Assembly (NCBI GenBank): GCA_965216365.1
Contig: CBDCFT010000081.1
Location: forward strand, 62,001 to 126,000
Source: CBDCFT01 sp965216365
GTDB lineage: Bacteria; Pseudomonadota; Gammaproteobacteria; Arenicellales; CBDCFT01
Length of the DNA stretch: 64,000 nucleotides
Reading direction: 5' to 3'
Shown piece after piece: positions 7,790 to 16,628 of the stretch (positions are counted from its first letter, which is position 1; each line of letters begins with the position of its first letter). The notes under the pieces are model-generated. The model was not told where the DNA came from. It ran no database searches and saw only the letters and a program-made list of their open reading frames with translations. Position numbers and translations under genes: made by a program.

Positions 7790-8960
7790 AAAAAGAATGA
7801 CCATTTTTTCGATTGTCACCGCCCTGCCCTTTTCGTTATCTGGGTGTACTACGCCACGAGGTACCGGCGATATGGGTTTGATTATCGAACGCGAGCTGGG
7901 CCGGGTTCAAATTGTCGAGCATACGAACAATACCCGGTTGTCGCTGATCGATGGTCTGGGCGATTTATCCCATGCATCCGCGGTCTACTCACGTGACGCG
8001 CGTTACGCATTCGTGTTCGGTCGTGATGGCGGTTTAACCAAAGTTGATTTACTCAAAGGACACATCGTTAAACGCGTCCTGCAGGCAGGCAATAGTATCG
8101 GTGGTGCGGTATCGCAGGACGGCCGTATGGTGGCAGTATCGAATTACGAACCAGGCGGTGTGCGCGTATTCGAGACGGATACACTTGAGTTGATCGCCGA
8201 CATCCCGGCAGTTAACGACAATGGCGAACGATCGAAAGTTGTCGGCCTGGTGGATGCGCCGGGCGACCGTTTTGTATTCAGTCTGTACGACCTTGGAGAA
8301 ATCTGGGTGGCAGACATGAGCAATGCAACACAACCCGACATTACCCGCTTCGCGAATATCGGCAGTCTCCCCTACGACGCCTTGTTAACGCCCGATGGAC
8401 GCTACTACATCGCCGGCTTGTTTGGCGAAGACGGCCTCACGCTGCTCGATCTTTGGCATCCGGAGCACGGTGTCAAACGCATACTGTCGAATTATGGTCG
8501 CGGCGAAGAGCCGTTGCCAGTCTACAAAATGCCGCATCTCGAAGGATGGGCCATTGCCGGCGATCTGGCTTTTGTTCCAGCAGTCGGACGCCATGAGGTG
8601 TTAGTCATAGACACAAACAATTGGACAGAAAAAACACGTATTCCCGTACATGGTCAACCCATTTTTGTTATGGCACAACCGGATGGGCGCAGGGTTTGGG
8701 CGAACTTTGCTATGCCAAACAACGACACCTTGCAAGTCATCGACACCGAGTCAATGCAAATCGTGGAGACGTTGACACCGGGTCCGGCAGTGCTGCACAT
8801 GGAATTTACACCCCGTGGCGAACATGTCTGGGTTTCCGTGCGCGACCAGGATCAGGTCAAGGTCATCGATACGGAAACCTTCAAAGAAATCTCGCAACTG
8901 ACTGTCGACAAACCCAGCGGTATCTTTTTTAGCGCACGCGCGCACCGCATCGGCTTATGA
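7782..8960 (+). CDS. nirF: heme d1 biosynthesis protein NirF
   Basis: A 392-residue d1-propeller-like protein without a heme c domain. The N terminus is a lipoprotein-type signal with the lipobox LSGC at about residues 19-22, so it is likely anchored to a membrane facing the periplasm. Propeller repeats such as VFGRDGGLTKVD, VAVSNYEPGGVRVF and HMEFTPRGEHVWVSVRD align with NirS/NirN blades, and it ends in KPSGIFFSARAHRIGL as NirF does. NirF acts in a late step of heme d1 synthesis. ATG overlaps nirC and its end overlaps nirDL by 4 bases. Confidence 0.95.
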   Translation: MNKKRMTIFSIVTALPFSLSGCTTPRGTGDMGLIIERELGRVQIVEHTNNTRLSLIDGLGDLSHASAVYSRDARYAFVFGRDGGLTKVDLLKGHIVKRVLQAGNSIGGAVSQDGRMVAVSNYEPGGVRVFETDTLELIADIPAVNDNGERSKVVGLVDAPGDRFVFSLYDLGEIWVADMSNATQPDITRFANIGSLPYDALLTPDGRYYIAGLFGEDGLTLLDLWHPEHGVKRILSNYGRGEEPLPVYKMPHLEGWAIAGDLAFVPAVGRHEVLVIDTNNWTEKTRIPVHGQPIFVMAQPDGRRVWANFAMPNNDTLQVIDTESMQIVETLTPGPAVLHMEFTPRGEHVWVSVRDQDQVKVIDTETFKEISQLTVDKPSGIFFSARAHRIGL

Positions 8961-9982
8961 CATTAGATCATCTACAACAGGCATTGCTGAACGACTATCA
9001 GCGCGACTTTCCGCTGACGCCGCGACCGTTTCACGTCATTGCCGAGCAATTGGAAACCGATGCCAATATTGTGATGGGATCGTTGGAAAGATTAAAACAC
9101 GATGGCTACATCAGCCGTATCGGCCCGGTGTTTCGTCCAAATACTGTCGGGGCCAGCACCCTGGCGGCCATGTCCGTACCGTCTTCATCATTGCAGTTCG
9201 TCGCCGATATTGTCAGTGCCTACCCGCAAGTCAATCACAACTATGAACGCAAACATTCGCTGAATTTATGGTTTGTGGTCAACGCCGATTCGGCCGAACA
9301 ACGCGACGCAATAATCGCGGATATTGAAAGAGAAACCGGTATTTCCGTCATCTCGTTGCCGTTAGTACGTGACTATCATATCGATCTGGGATTCAAAATT
9401 GACTTTGCTGACTTGCCAACGTTGCCCTGTCGTCTAAACAACACCGAAAGAGTAATGCGTTCGAAAAAGAACGGTACGAGTGAATCTGATTTCGTATCCG
9501 TGATTCAGAAAGGTTTAACTATTAGCGAAAGACCTTATTCAGTCCTCGCACAACATTCCTGTTTAAGCGAAGATACAGTCATCAATCGCATACAAGACAT
9601 GATCGAGCGATCGACTATCAAGCGTTTCGGCGTCGTCGTGCGCCACCATGAGCTGGGTTATCGCGCCAATGCGATGTGTGTGTGGGACGTACCCGACACT
9701 TTAGTGGAAACATTGGGCAAACGACTGGCTCAATCATCGCATGTGACACTGTGTTATCAACGGTCACGCCGATTACCGCAGTGGCGTTATAATCTTTTTT
9801 GCATGATTCACGGCAAGAGCCGCGAAACGGTACTGAAACATATAGACCGCATCATTCAACAACACCAACTCGGCGATTTGCCGCACGCCGTCTTGTTCAG
9901 CGGCCGCCGTTTCAAACAACGCGGCGCCTACTATCGCCAGCACACGACACCGAAAACCACGTTGAATGCGGCCTATGGATAA
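8957..9982 (+). CDS. nirDL: fused NirD-NirL siroheme decarboxylase subunit
   Basis: A 341-residue protein made of two Lrp/AsnC-like units. Unit one (about residues 1-155) has the HTH FHVIAEQLETD and SRIGPVFRPNTVGASTLAAM; unit two (about 175-335) has PYSVLAQHSCLSEDTVINRI, KRFGVVVRHHELGYRANAM, and YQRSRRLPQWRYNLFCMIHG, the active-site-bearing segment of NirL/AhbB. With NirG and NirH it decarboxylates siroheme to didecarboxysiroheme. In Pseudomonas nirD and nirL are separate; fusions as here are known in other denitrifiers. Translationally coupled at both ends. Confidence 0.93.
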   Translation: MTLDHLQQALLNDYQRDFPLTPRPFHVIAEQLETDANIVMGSLERLKHDGYISRIGPVFRPNTVGASTLAAMSVPSSSLQFVADIVSAYPQVNHNYERKHSLNLWFVVNADSAEQRDAIIADIERETGISVISLPLVRDYHIDLGFKIDFADLPTLPCRLNNTERVMRSKKNGTSESDFVSVIQKGLTISERPYSVLAQHSCLSEDTVINRIQDMIERSTIKRFGVVVRHHELGYRANAMCVWDVPDTLVETLGKRLAQSSHVTLCYQRSRRLPQWRYNLFCMIHGKSRETVLKHIDRIIQQHQLGDLPHAVLFSGRRFKQRGAYYRQHTTPKTTLNAAYG

Positions 9983-10418
9983 CATAGATCGAAACATTGT
10001 TAACCACCTGCAGAACGGTTTTCCCGTTTGCGATCGCCCCTACCAGCAGGCCGCGCAGGATATGGGCATAGACGAAACCGAATTATTATCGCGCTTGCAA
10101 GCCATGTTGGACGATGGCCGTTTGTCGCGGTTTGGTCCGATGTTCAACGCGGAAAAAATGGGTGGCGCGTTTACACTGTGCGCAATGAGTATTCCGAGCG
10201 CGGAATTTGATACCGTTGCCGAACAAGTAAATTCTCTTGCGCAAGTTGCGCATAACTACGAACGGGATCACGAACTCAATATGTGGTTCGTGCTTGGAAC
10301 CGAGACCGAACAGGAGATCGCGGATACGATACAAGAGATCGAGACGATCACACATTATCCGGTATACAACTTCCCAAAACTCGATGAGTTCTATGTTGGA
10401 TTGCGCTTCGATGTTTAG
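9966..10418 (+). CDS. nirG: siroheme decarboxylase subunit NirG
   Basis: About 150 residues, one AsnC/Lrp-type unit: HTH in DRPYQQAAQDMGIDETELLSRLQ, then SRFGPMFNAEKMGGAFTLCAMS and HNYERDHELNMWFVLGTE, paralogous to the first half of NirDL. It partners NirH/NirDL in siroheme decarboxylation during heme d1 synthesis. Two starts are close (9966, and 9975, which lies in an ATGGATAA overlap with the nirDL stop); the latter would give a tighter coupling. The 3' end overlaps nirH. Confidence 0.93.
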   Translation: MRPMDNIDRNIVNHLQNGFPVCDRPYQQAAQDMGIDETELLSRLQAMLDDGRLSRFGPMFNAEKMGGAFTLCAMSIPSAEFDTVAEQVNSLAQVAHNYERDHELNMWFVLGTETEQEIADTIQEIETITHYPVYNFPKLDEFYVGLRFDV

Positions 10419-10956
10419 CCCGGCTCAAGTCGAGAACCAGGAAATAAAAACCAGCGCTGACCTGGCCGATATTGATCGTGCCATTATCGTCGCCACCCAG
10501 GAGGGTTTGCCGTTAGTGCCGCAACCCTATCATGCACTTGCAAAACAATTAGGCGTGCAAGCCGATCTGATTCAACAACGTCTTCGACACATGTTAGCAG
10601 CGGGGGTGATACGGCGTATTGCCGCTGTACCGAATCACTATCGATTGGGAGTTCGAAGTAACGGCATGTCGGTGTGGGATGTCGATGACGATAAAATAAA
10701 CGAACTGGGGCGGCGTGTCGGTGAATTGGATTTTGTCAGCCACGCCTACCAACGGCCACGCCATCTGCCGGTGTGGCCATACAACCTGTTCGCCATGGTG
10801 CACGGTCGAACACGCGAAGAGGTGCTTGATAAAGCCGATTTAATCACTGAAATACTGGGCGAAGACTGCCGGCAACAGGACATTCTGTTCAGCACGCGCA
10901 TCCTGAAAAAAACCGGGTTACGCATCAACCCGACAAAGGCGGGCCGCCAACGATAA
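10411..10956 (+). CDS. nirH: siroheme decarboxylase subunit NirH
   Basis: About 181 residues from the ATG at 10411, which overlaps the nirG stop (ATGTTTAG); longer in-frame extensions run inside nirG and are not needed. AsnC-type HTH PYHALAKQLGVQADLIQQRL, then RRIAAVPNHYRLGVRSNGMSVWDV and the YQRPRHLPVWPYNLFAMVHG segment with the histidine typical of the NirH/NirL/AhbB half of siroheme decarboxylase. Paralogous to the second half of NirDL. It ends 13 bases before nirJ. Confidence 0.93.
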   Translation: MFSPAQVENQEIKTSADLADIDRAIIVATQEGLPLVPQPYHALAKQLGVQADLIQQRLRHMLAAGVIRRIAAVPNHYRLGVRSNGMSVWDVDDDKINELGRRVGELDFVSHAYQRPRHLPVWPYNLFAMVHGRTREEVLDKADLITEILGEDCRQQDILFSTRILKKTGLRINPTKAGRQR

Positions 10957-10969
10957 CGGAGAAAACTTA

Positions 10970-12181
10970 ATGTTTCGTATTTCTCAATACATGCGTGAAC
11001 TACACTCGCCCACTCCCTTGGGCAAGGCACGCTCTCCTTCCGGACCGGTTGTCATCTGGAATTTAATCCGGCGTTGCAATCTCACCTGTAAACATTGTTA
11101 TTCGATCTCCGCGGATATCGATTTCCCGGGTGAACTCAATATGAAACAGATCTACTCGGTAATGGATGACCTCAAAGCATTCGGCGTGCCAGTGTTGATT
11201 TTGTCCGGTGGTGAACCGTTGTTAAGACCCGATATTTTTGACATTTCATACCGCGCCAAAGAAATGGGTTTTTACGTTGGTCTGTCAACTAACGGCACAC
11301 TCATTGACCAGCGTAATATCGAACAAATAGCAGACGTCGGTTATAACTATGTCGGCGTGAGTCTGGATGGAACCCGTGCGACTCATGATTGTTTTCGGCA
11401 AAAGCAAGGTTCGTATGATGCATCCTTAAACGGCATTCGCTTGTGCCATGATCGCGGCATAAAAGTCGGGATGCGTTTTTCGATCACCAAAGATAATGCA
11501 CCGGAACTGCCGTTCATGCTCGACTTAATGGAACAAGAAGGTGTCGATAAATTCTATCTTTCTCATCTGAATTACGGTGGACGTGGCGGAAAACATCGCA
11601 AGAATGATGTCGAACATCAGATTGCGCGGCGTACGATGGAATTGTTATTTGAGACCTGTTGGCAGGATATCGAGTCTGGCCGCAAACGGGAATTTGTTAC
11701 CGGTAATAACGATGCCGATGGCGTCTATCTGTTGCAGTGGGTGAAACGCCGCTTCCCGCATCGTTATGATCATTTACACGAAAAACTAAAACAATGGGGC
11801 GGCAACTCTTCCGGCGTGAACATTGCCAATATCGACAATGTCGGTAATGTGCATCCCGATACCTTTTGGTGGAATTACAATCTGGGCAATGTAAAGCAAC
11901 GACCATTCTCGCAGATATGGCCGGACGTGTCCGACCCCATCATGGCCGGACTGAAATCCAAACCACGCCCATTACGCGGGCGTTGCCGTGTATGTAGTTT
12001 TCAAAATGTCTGTGGTGGCAATACGAGAGTACGTGCGTTTCAAACTACCGGTGATCCCTGGGCTGAAGACCCGGCTTGTTATTTGACTGACGGTGAACTA
12101 GGTATATCCGTTGAGCAATACGCGCACGACAAACCAGTGCCTCTTAGCACACCACCACAACAGGTGCGTTTTGCCCAATAG
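10970..12181 (+). CDS. nirJ: heme d1 biosynthesis radical SAM protein NirJ
   Basis: A 403-residue radical-SAM enzyme that removes two propionate side chains from didecarboxysiroheme. The cluster motif is C36-N-L-T-C40-K-H-C43; SGGEPLLRPDIF is the SAM-binding GGEP motif; STNGTLID and GVSLDGTRATHD follow. The C-terminal region GRCRVCSFQNVCGGNTRVRA plus a further Cys is the SPASM-like auxiliary cluster domain. The ATG follows GGAGAA by seven bases. Located between nirH and nirN. Confidence 0.96.
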   Translation: MFRISQYMRELHSPTPLGKARSPSGPVVIWNLIRRCNLTCKHCYSISADIDFPGELNMKQIYSVMDDLKAFGVPVLILSGGEPLLRPDIFDISYRAKEMGFYVGLSTNGTLIDQRNIEQIADVGYNYVGVSLDGTRATHDCFRQKQGSYDASLNGIRLCHDRGIKVGMRFSITKDNAPELPFMLDLMEQEGVDKFYLSHLNYGGRGGKHRKNDVEHQIARRTMELLFETCWQDIESGRKREFVTGNNDADGVYLLQWVKRRFPHRYDHLHEKLKQWGGNSSGVNIANIDNVGNVHPDTFWWNYNLGNVKQRPFSQIWPDVSDPIMAGLKSKPRPLRGRCRVCSFQNVCGGNTRVRAFQTTGDPWAEDPACYLTDGELGISVEQYAHDKPVPLSTPPQQVRFAQ

Positions 12182-12191
12182 AGCTTGAGAA

Positions 12192-13742
12192 ATGCATCGC
12201 TGTATTCGGCTGGTTATCTTCTGTTGTCTGACTTATCCCATCGGCCTAGCGGCGGATACGGATACAAGTGCGATTGATTTATACCAACAGCACTGCGCTG
12301 TTTGTCATGGCGCGGATCGTCTGGGTGTTACCGGCCCTGCCCTGTTGCCGCAAAATCTGCATCGTCTGAAGGCAGACGCCGCTATCGACGTGATTACCAA
12401 CGGCGCTGCGGCGACGCAGATGCCGTCCTTCAAGGACAAGTTGACCACGGCCAATATCGAAGCTCTGGTCGAATATATTTATCAGCCCCTGGATGAAATT
12501 CCGCAATGGGGAATAGAACAGATCGGAGCAAGTTATGTGCTTACAGATTCGACCGCTGGCAATGCAGCACAACCCGTGTTCGACGCCGATCCGCTTAACC
12601 TGTTTGTAGTCGTTGAAACCGGCGATCACCACGTAACTATACTGGATGGCGATAAATTTGAACCCATACATCGATTCAAATCCCGCCGCGCATTGCACGG
12701 CGGCCCTAAATTTACCAACGATGGCCGCTTTGTTTACTTCGCCTCGCGTGACGGCTGGATATCCAAGTTCGATCTTTACACGCTGAAAATCGTTGCCGAA
12801 ATTCGCGCCGGTATTAATACACGAAATCTCGCGGTGTCAAGCGATAACCGCTATGTCATGGTCGGCAATTACCTACCGCATAACATTGTCATCCTGGATG
12901 CGGTCGATCTCAGACCGTTGAAAGTCATCGCCGTGGACGATGGCAACGGTAATAGCTCCAGGGTCTCCGCCGTGTACGACGCAGGTCCACGCAACAGTTT
13001 TATCGCCGCGTTAAAAGATCTCACCGAGGTTTGGGAAATACCCTATGAAGATGATCCGCCCTATTACGGCAAGGTGCATGACTACCGTTATGAAGGCCCA
13101 CCGGAGAATTTAGGTAAGTTTCCGGTTCGTAGAATAAAACTAGACGACTACCTGGATGACTTTTTCTTTGATCAGGATTACAACAATCTGGTGGGTGCCG
13201 GTCGCAATGCCAAAAATGGCCAGGTCGTGAACTTGCTTGTCGGGCGCAAGATTGCGGATATCGATCTCGCCGGGTTACCCCACCTGGGTTCGGGTATTAC
13301 CTGGCAACACAACGATACCACCGTGTTGGCGACACCGCATCTGAAAGAAGCTGCCGTGACCGTAATCGACACGAATAACTGGCGGACCATTAAGAAAATC
13401 GAAACTTTGGGGCCGGGTTTCTTCATGCGCAGTCATAAAAATACTGACTATGCATGGGTAGACGTATTCTTCGGGCCGAACAAGGACGCCGTGCATGTGA
13501 TTGATAAAAACACACTGGAAATTGTAAAAACCCTGCGCCCACAACCGGGCAAGACCGCCGCCCATGTCGAGTTCACACGCGATGGCCGCTATGCATTGTT
13601 AAGTATATGGGACATGGACGGCGCGCTCATTGTTTACGATGCCAAAACATTACAAGAAATCAAACGCATACCCATGGCGAAACCATCGGGGAAATACAAT
13701 GTTTTCAATAAAATAAGCAAAGAAGAAGGCACCAGTCACTAA
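12192..13742 (+). CDS. nirN: dihydro-heme d1 dehydrogenase NirN
   Basis: A 516-residue periplasmic protein resembling NirS: signal peptide (about 1-20), cytochrome c domain with CAVCHG near residues 35-39 and the Met-containing TQMPSFKDKL, then a d1-binding propeller. Known role: oxidises dihydro-heme d1 in the last step and hands heme d1 to NirS. Visible histidines in ALHGGPKF, HLGSGITWQH and MRSHKNTDYAWVDVFFGP are in the expected blade positions. It ends with KPSGKYNVFNK as NirS/NirN do. Last gene of the nir cluster. Confidence 0.94.
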   Translation: MHRCIRLVIFCCLTYPIGLAADTDTSAIDLYQQHCAVCHGADRLGVTGPALLPQNLHRLKADAAIDVITNGAAATQMPSFKDKLTTANIEALVEYIYQPLDEIPQWGIEQIGASYVLTDSTAGNAAQPVFDADPLNLFVVVETGDHHVTILDGDKFEPIHRFKSRRALHGGPKFTNDGRFVYFASRDGWISKFDLYTLKIVAEIRAGINTRNLAVSSDNRYVMVGNYLPHNIVILDAVDLRPLKVIAVDDGNGNSSRVSAVYDAGPRNSFIAALKDLTEVWEIPYEDDPPYYGKVHDYRYEGPPENLGKFPVRRIKLDDYLDDFFFDQDYNNLVGAGRNAKNGQVVNLLVGRKIADIDLAGLPHLGSGITWQHNDTTVLATPHLKEAAVTVIDTNNWRTIKKIETLGPGFFMRSHKNTDYAWVDVFFGPNKDAVHVIDKNTLEIVKTLRPQPGKTAAHVEFTRDGRYALLSIWDMDGALIVYDAKTLQEIKRIPMAKPSGKYNVFNKISKEEGTSH

Positions 13743-13855
13743 CCGGTGCTAACAGTTTTATGCCTCTTAGCAAGATTCCGTATTAAATCAGCTCCACTTT
13801 AGTCTGTTTTTTTGCTGCCCCGGTTGCGGCGTCCCCGCCCCCCCCCGAAGAGCAG

Positions 13856-13897
13856 TTGACCCAAATCAAGGCGACCAGATTGTTAGTTTGCTCTAAT
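13856..13897 (+). promoter_or_regulatory. Fnr/Dnr promoter of the CuA heme-copper operon
   Basis: TTGACCCAAATCAA at 13856-13869 matches TTGAC-N4-ATCAA; TCTAAT at 13892-13897 provides a -10 with a start near 13904, again 41.5 bases from the box centre. The 222-base gap between nirN and the first operon gene also holds a run of nine or more C residues (about 13840-13850). The operon is therefore predicted to be induced with nirS. Confidence 0.7.
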
Positions 13898-13964
13898 GCT
13901 GCCGTGCGGCAATTTGTCGCATCCACTCAGAATCGAGCATTGTGTCTTGACAGGAGGAACGATA

Positions 13965-14156
13965 ATGCCAGACAACGAGAACCAGTCCTCAAGTTCTAAT
14001 TCGAGCAACCCTTCCGACGAAAATGAGCGCATCCCGGGGATGCAGTCATTATTGGATAACCCCTTTTTACTGCTATTTATTGGCGTTGCGATGCCCACGG
14101 TTTTTTACATCGTTTGGGGAATCATGGAAATCGTCACCTTACCCGTCGCTCCATAA
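13965..14156 (+). CDS. small single-span membrane protein of the heme-copper operon
   Basis: A 63-residue protein from the ATG at 13965, preceded by an excellent AGGAGG eight bases upstream (an in-frame upstream extension lacks this). The first 27 residues are hydrophilic and Ser/Asn-rich; FLLLFIGVAMPTVFYIVWGIMEIV is one membrane span. I do not recognise a named family. Position immediately ahead of the CuA subunit suggests a small accessory or third subunit of the complex. Confidence 0.75.
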   Translation: MPDNENQSSSSNSSNPSDENERIPGMQSLLDNPFLLLFIGVAMPTVFYIVWGIMEIVTLPVAP

Positions 14157-14183
14157 ATCAGACTCTAAATTGGGAGATTTGTA

Positions 14184-14720
14184 ATGACTTCATATATGCC
14201 CCCCGCTGACCGGATATGGTGGAAAATGCCGGTTGGCAAACAGGAACTCGTGTGGATCGCCATATCCCTGGTCTGGTGTGTGATCATGTTTTTAATGATG
14301 CCGTATTGGCATGTTTACGGAAAACAGAATTTGTCCACCGAGGCTTATCAAACCACCCCGGCTAAGTTCGGGGCAAGGGTTCAAGAGATGATCGACGCGC
14401 ATCAGGTGCGCGAAGAAGCGGGCATGCCGGTTGTGAAGCCTCCTGCCGGTAGCGATATTTATATGCTTGGCAGACTGTGGCAGTGGTATCCCATTTTGGA
14501 ATTGGAAAAGGACAAAAGTTATAGGTTGCATTTGTCTTCTTTGGATTGGCAGCACGGATTCTCCCTGCAGCCGATTAATGTCAATTTACAGATCGTGCCG
14601 GGGTATGAAATGGTGTTGGAGATTACGCCCGATCAAGCGGGAGAATATGGTGTGGTTTGCAACGAATACTGTGGTATCGGCCACCATCAAATGGTAGGCC
14701 GAATTTACGTCGGGGAGTAG
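14184..14720 (+). CDS. CuA-containing subunit II of a NOR-type heme-copper reductase
   Basis: A 178-residue membrane-anchored subunit with one N-terminal span (about 22-42) and a periplasmic cupredoxin domain. All CuA ligands are visible: H124 in DWQHGFSLQP, and C159-N-E161-Y-C163-G-I-G-H167-H-Q-M170. It should accept electrons from a cytochrome c and pass them to the subunit encoded 4 bases downstream. It is shorter than cytochrome oxidase subunit II and has a single span, as in NorY-like subunits and ba3-type oxidases. The start follows GGGAG. Most likely partner of an eNOR/sNOR-type nitric oxide reductase, inferred from the partner's active site. Confidence 0.88.
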   Translation: MTSYMPPADRIWWKMPVGKQELVWIAISLVWCVIMFLMMPYWHVYGKQNLSTEAYQTTPAKFGARVQEMIDAHQVREEAGMPVVKPPAGSDIYMLGRLWQWYPILELEKDKSYRLHLSSLDWQHGFSLQPINVNLQIVPGYEMVLEITPDQAGEYGVVCNEYCGIGHHQMVGRIYVGE

Positions 14721-14724
14721 AACA

Positions 14725-16461
14725 ATGGCTGAATTTCGTGTTTGTCCGGATTCCGGTTTTTATTTTCATAAATCCGCGGAAAGTCTGATGAAAGTGAATG
14801 CAGTGCTTGGTGTCGTTTCCCTGCTGGTGGCCGGCATCCTGGCAATTGGTGTTGTCTTGACGCGCTGGCAGGGAGTGCATCTGTTGTCGCCGGAGGCCTT
14901 TTATCTGGGTCTGACGGCACATGGCATAAACGCGCTCATCTTCTGGATCATATTCTTCGAGATGGCGGTTCTGCACTTTGCCGCGTCGACGCTGCTACGT
15001 TGTCGTCTGGCAACACCGGCATGGGCCTGGTCGGGTGTCATTTTGATGTTAATCGGTGCCGTCATGAACAATGTTGCCGTCTTCCAGGGCAACTCCAGCG
15101 TGATGATGACGTCTTATGCACCGATGCAGGCGGCACCGCATTTTTATCTGGGTTTAATCCTGTTCGCGGTCGGTGCCTTGATCCAGGTGTTCGTGTTCTT
15201 TGGCACCTTGGTCGTAGCCAATCAGGAGAAAACCTACGAAGGTTCCGTTCCGTTGGTCACCTTTGGCGCAATCACCGCAGCAATCATCGCGGTATTTACC
15301 ATCGCTTCGGGCGCGATCATTTTGATTCCTACCTTTTTGTGGTCAATCGGTTATATCAGCCACATCGATGCCGAGATGTATCGTATTGTCTGGTGGGGAA
15401 TGGGGCATTCTTCCCAGCAAATTAACGTCGCCGCCCATGTCGCGATCTGGTACTTGCTCGCCGGCGTCCTGTTTGGCGCGCGGCCGATGTCCGAAAAGGT
15501 CAGCCGCACCGCCTTTTTGTTATACATCCTGTTTCTGCAATTGGCCTGTGCGCACCATATCCTGGTGGATCCCGGCGTCGGTACCGAGTGGAAGATCTTC
15601 AACACCAGTTACGCGATGTACCTCGCGGTATTAGCCAGTATGGTTCACGGCCTGACCGTGCCGGGTTCCATCGAAGTCGCTCAGCGAAACAAGGGGCTGA
15701 CCAATGGCATGTTCGAATGGTTGCGCAAGGCCCCGTGGGGTAACCCGGTATTTTCCGGCATGTTCATCTCATTGCTGGTGTTCGGGTTTCTCGGCGGTAT
15801 CACCGGCGTCGTCATGGGTACCGAGCAGATCAATCTGATCATTCATAACACTATCTACGTGCCTGCCCACTTCCACGCGACCGTGGCGGTTGGTACCACG
15901 CTGACTTTCATGTCGTTAACCTACTTGCTCATCCCGGTGTTGTTCCGGCGCGAGATGATTCTGCCTAAGCTGGCCAAGTGGCAACCCTATATTTTCGGCG
16001 GCGGTATGACTGTTCTGATCCTGTTCATGCTGGGTGCGGGCACGCTCGGTGTCTCACGACGGCATTGGGACATGGATTTCACCGGCGCTGCGTTGGGCTT
16101 TGAATACCCCGGTATGGCCTACACCTTGATGGCAGTGGCCGCCATTGGTGGTCTTCTCGCCATAGTCGGTGGGGCGATCTTTTTGCTGGTAACCGTTGGG
16201 TCGCTACTGTTTGGCAAGAAGCTGGAAGCGTCGGCGGGTTTTCTGGAAAGCTTTCTTGGCAAATACCTGGCGCCTTCCGTTTACGATACCAGCCTGCCGA
16301 AAACATTACCTATGGCGCCAAAGCTGAGTGTCGAAGAGCACGGTTCGGGCGGGTTCGAGGCACCCGGTACATTCGCACTGGCCATGCTGCTGCTGGTCTC
16401 ATTCGTTGTTTACTACTTCATTAACTGGAAGTATCTCGCTTCTGTCTGGCCGCTGGGCTAA
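14725..16461 (+). CDS. heme-copper subunit I, candidate CuA-type nitric oxide reductase
   Basis: A 578-residue polytopic protein. All six metal-binding histidines are present: H66 (low-spin heme, LTAHGINALIFW), H228 (CuB), H277-H278 (CuB, ACAHHILVDPG), H382 (high-spin heme) and H384 (low-spin heme) in VPAHFHATVAVG. The segment after H228 reads GHSSQQINVAAH, so the residue that is the cross-linked tyrosine in A-type oxidases (H-P-E-V-Y) is glutamine 232 and the Glu is serine. Loss of that tyrosine is characteristic of heme-copper enzymes proposed to reduce NO (eNOR, sNOR), not O2. The operon with heme O synthase and a SCO/SenC protein resembles the norSY-senC set of ammonia oxidisers. Assignment to eNOR versus sNOR is not settled here. 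Confidence 0.85.
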   Translation: MAEFRVCPDSGFYFHKSAESLMKVNAVLGVVSLLVAGILAIGVVLTRWQGVHLLSPEAFYLGLTAHGINALIFWIIFFEMAVLHFAASTLLRCRLATPAWAWSGVILMLIGAVMNNVAVFQGNSSVMMTSYAPMQAAPHFYLGLILFAVGALIQVFVFFGTLVVANQEKTYEGSVPLVTFGAITAAIIAVFTIASGAIILIPTFLWSIGYISHIDAEMYRIVWWGMGHSSQQINVAAHVAIWYLLAGVLFGARPMSEKVSRTAFLLYILFLQLACAHHILVDPGVGTEWKIFNTSYAMYLAVLASMVHGLTVPGSIEVAQRNKGLTNGMFEWLRKAPWGNPVFSGMFISLLVFGFLGGITGVVMGTEQINLIIHNTIYVPAHFHATVAVGTTLTFMSLTYLLIPVLFRREMILPKLAKWQPYIFGGGMTVLILFMLGAGTLGVSRRHWDMDFTGAALGFEYPGMAYTLMAVAAIGGLLAIVGGAIFLLVTVGSLLFGKKLEASAGFLESFLGKYLAPSVYDTSLPKTLPMAPKLSVEEHGSGGFEAPGTFALAMLLLVSFVVYYFINWKYLASVWPLG

Positions 16462-16473
16462 GCTGGAAATTCG

Positions 16474-16517
16474 GGACGGACGGTCATGCGCCGTTCGTCC
16501 GGCCTTCTTCCGGCCGG
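16474..16517 (+). terminator. two consecutive GC-rich hairpins after subunit I
   Basis: GGACGGACGG (16474-16483) pairs with CCGTTCGTCC (16491-16500) apart from one wobble, and CCGGCC/GGCCGG (16499-16517) forms a second hairpin. There is no T run, so this may be an mRNA-stabilising or attenuating structure between subunit I and the heme O synthase rather than a full terminator. Confidence 0.35.
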
Positions 16518-16628
16518 GAATTCAACAGCAGCCAAAGTTTAACTATGGGATTTGCTTGCACGCATCTGTACCATACCGGGATGTTTGTAGACAAAAGAAA
16601 ACAGTCTTTGATCAAAGGCTATACCTGA

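Noticed and set aside
14725..16461. An ordinary aa3 or bo3 oxygen reductase
   Set aside because: The tyrosine and glutamate of the H-P-E-V-Y motif are replaced by Gln and Ser, and the protein stands in a denitrification cluster, so an O2 reductase label would be misleading.
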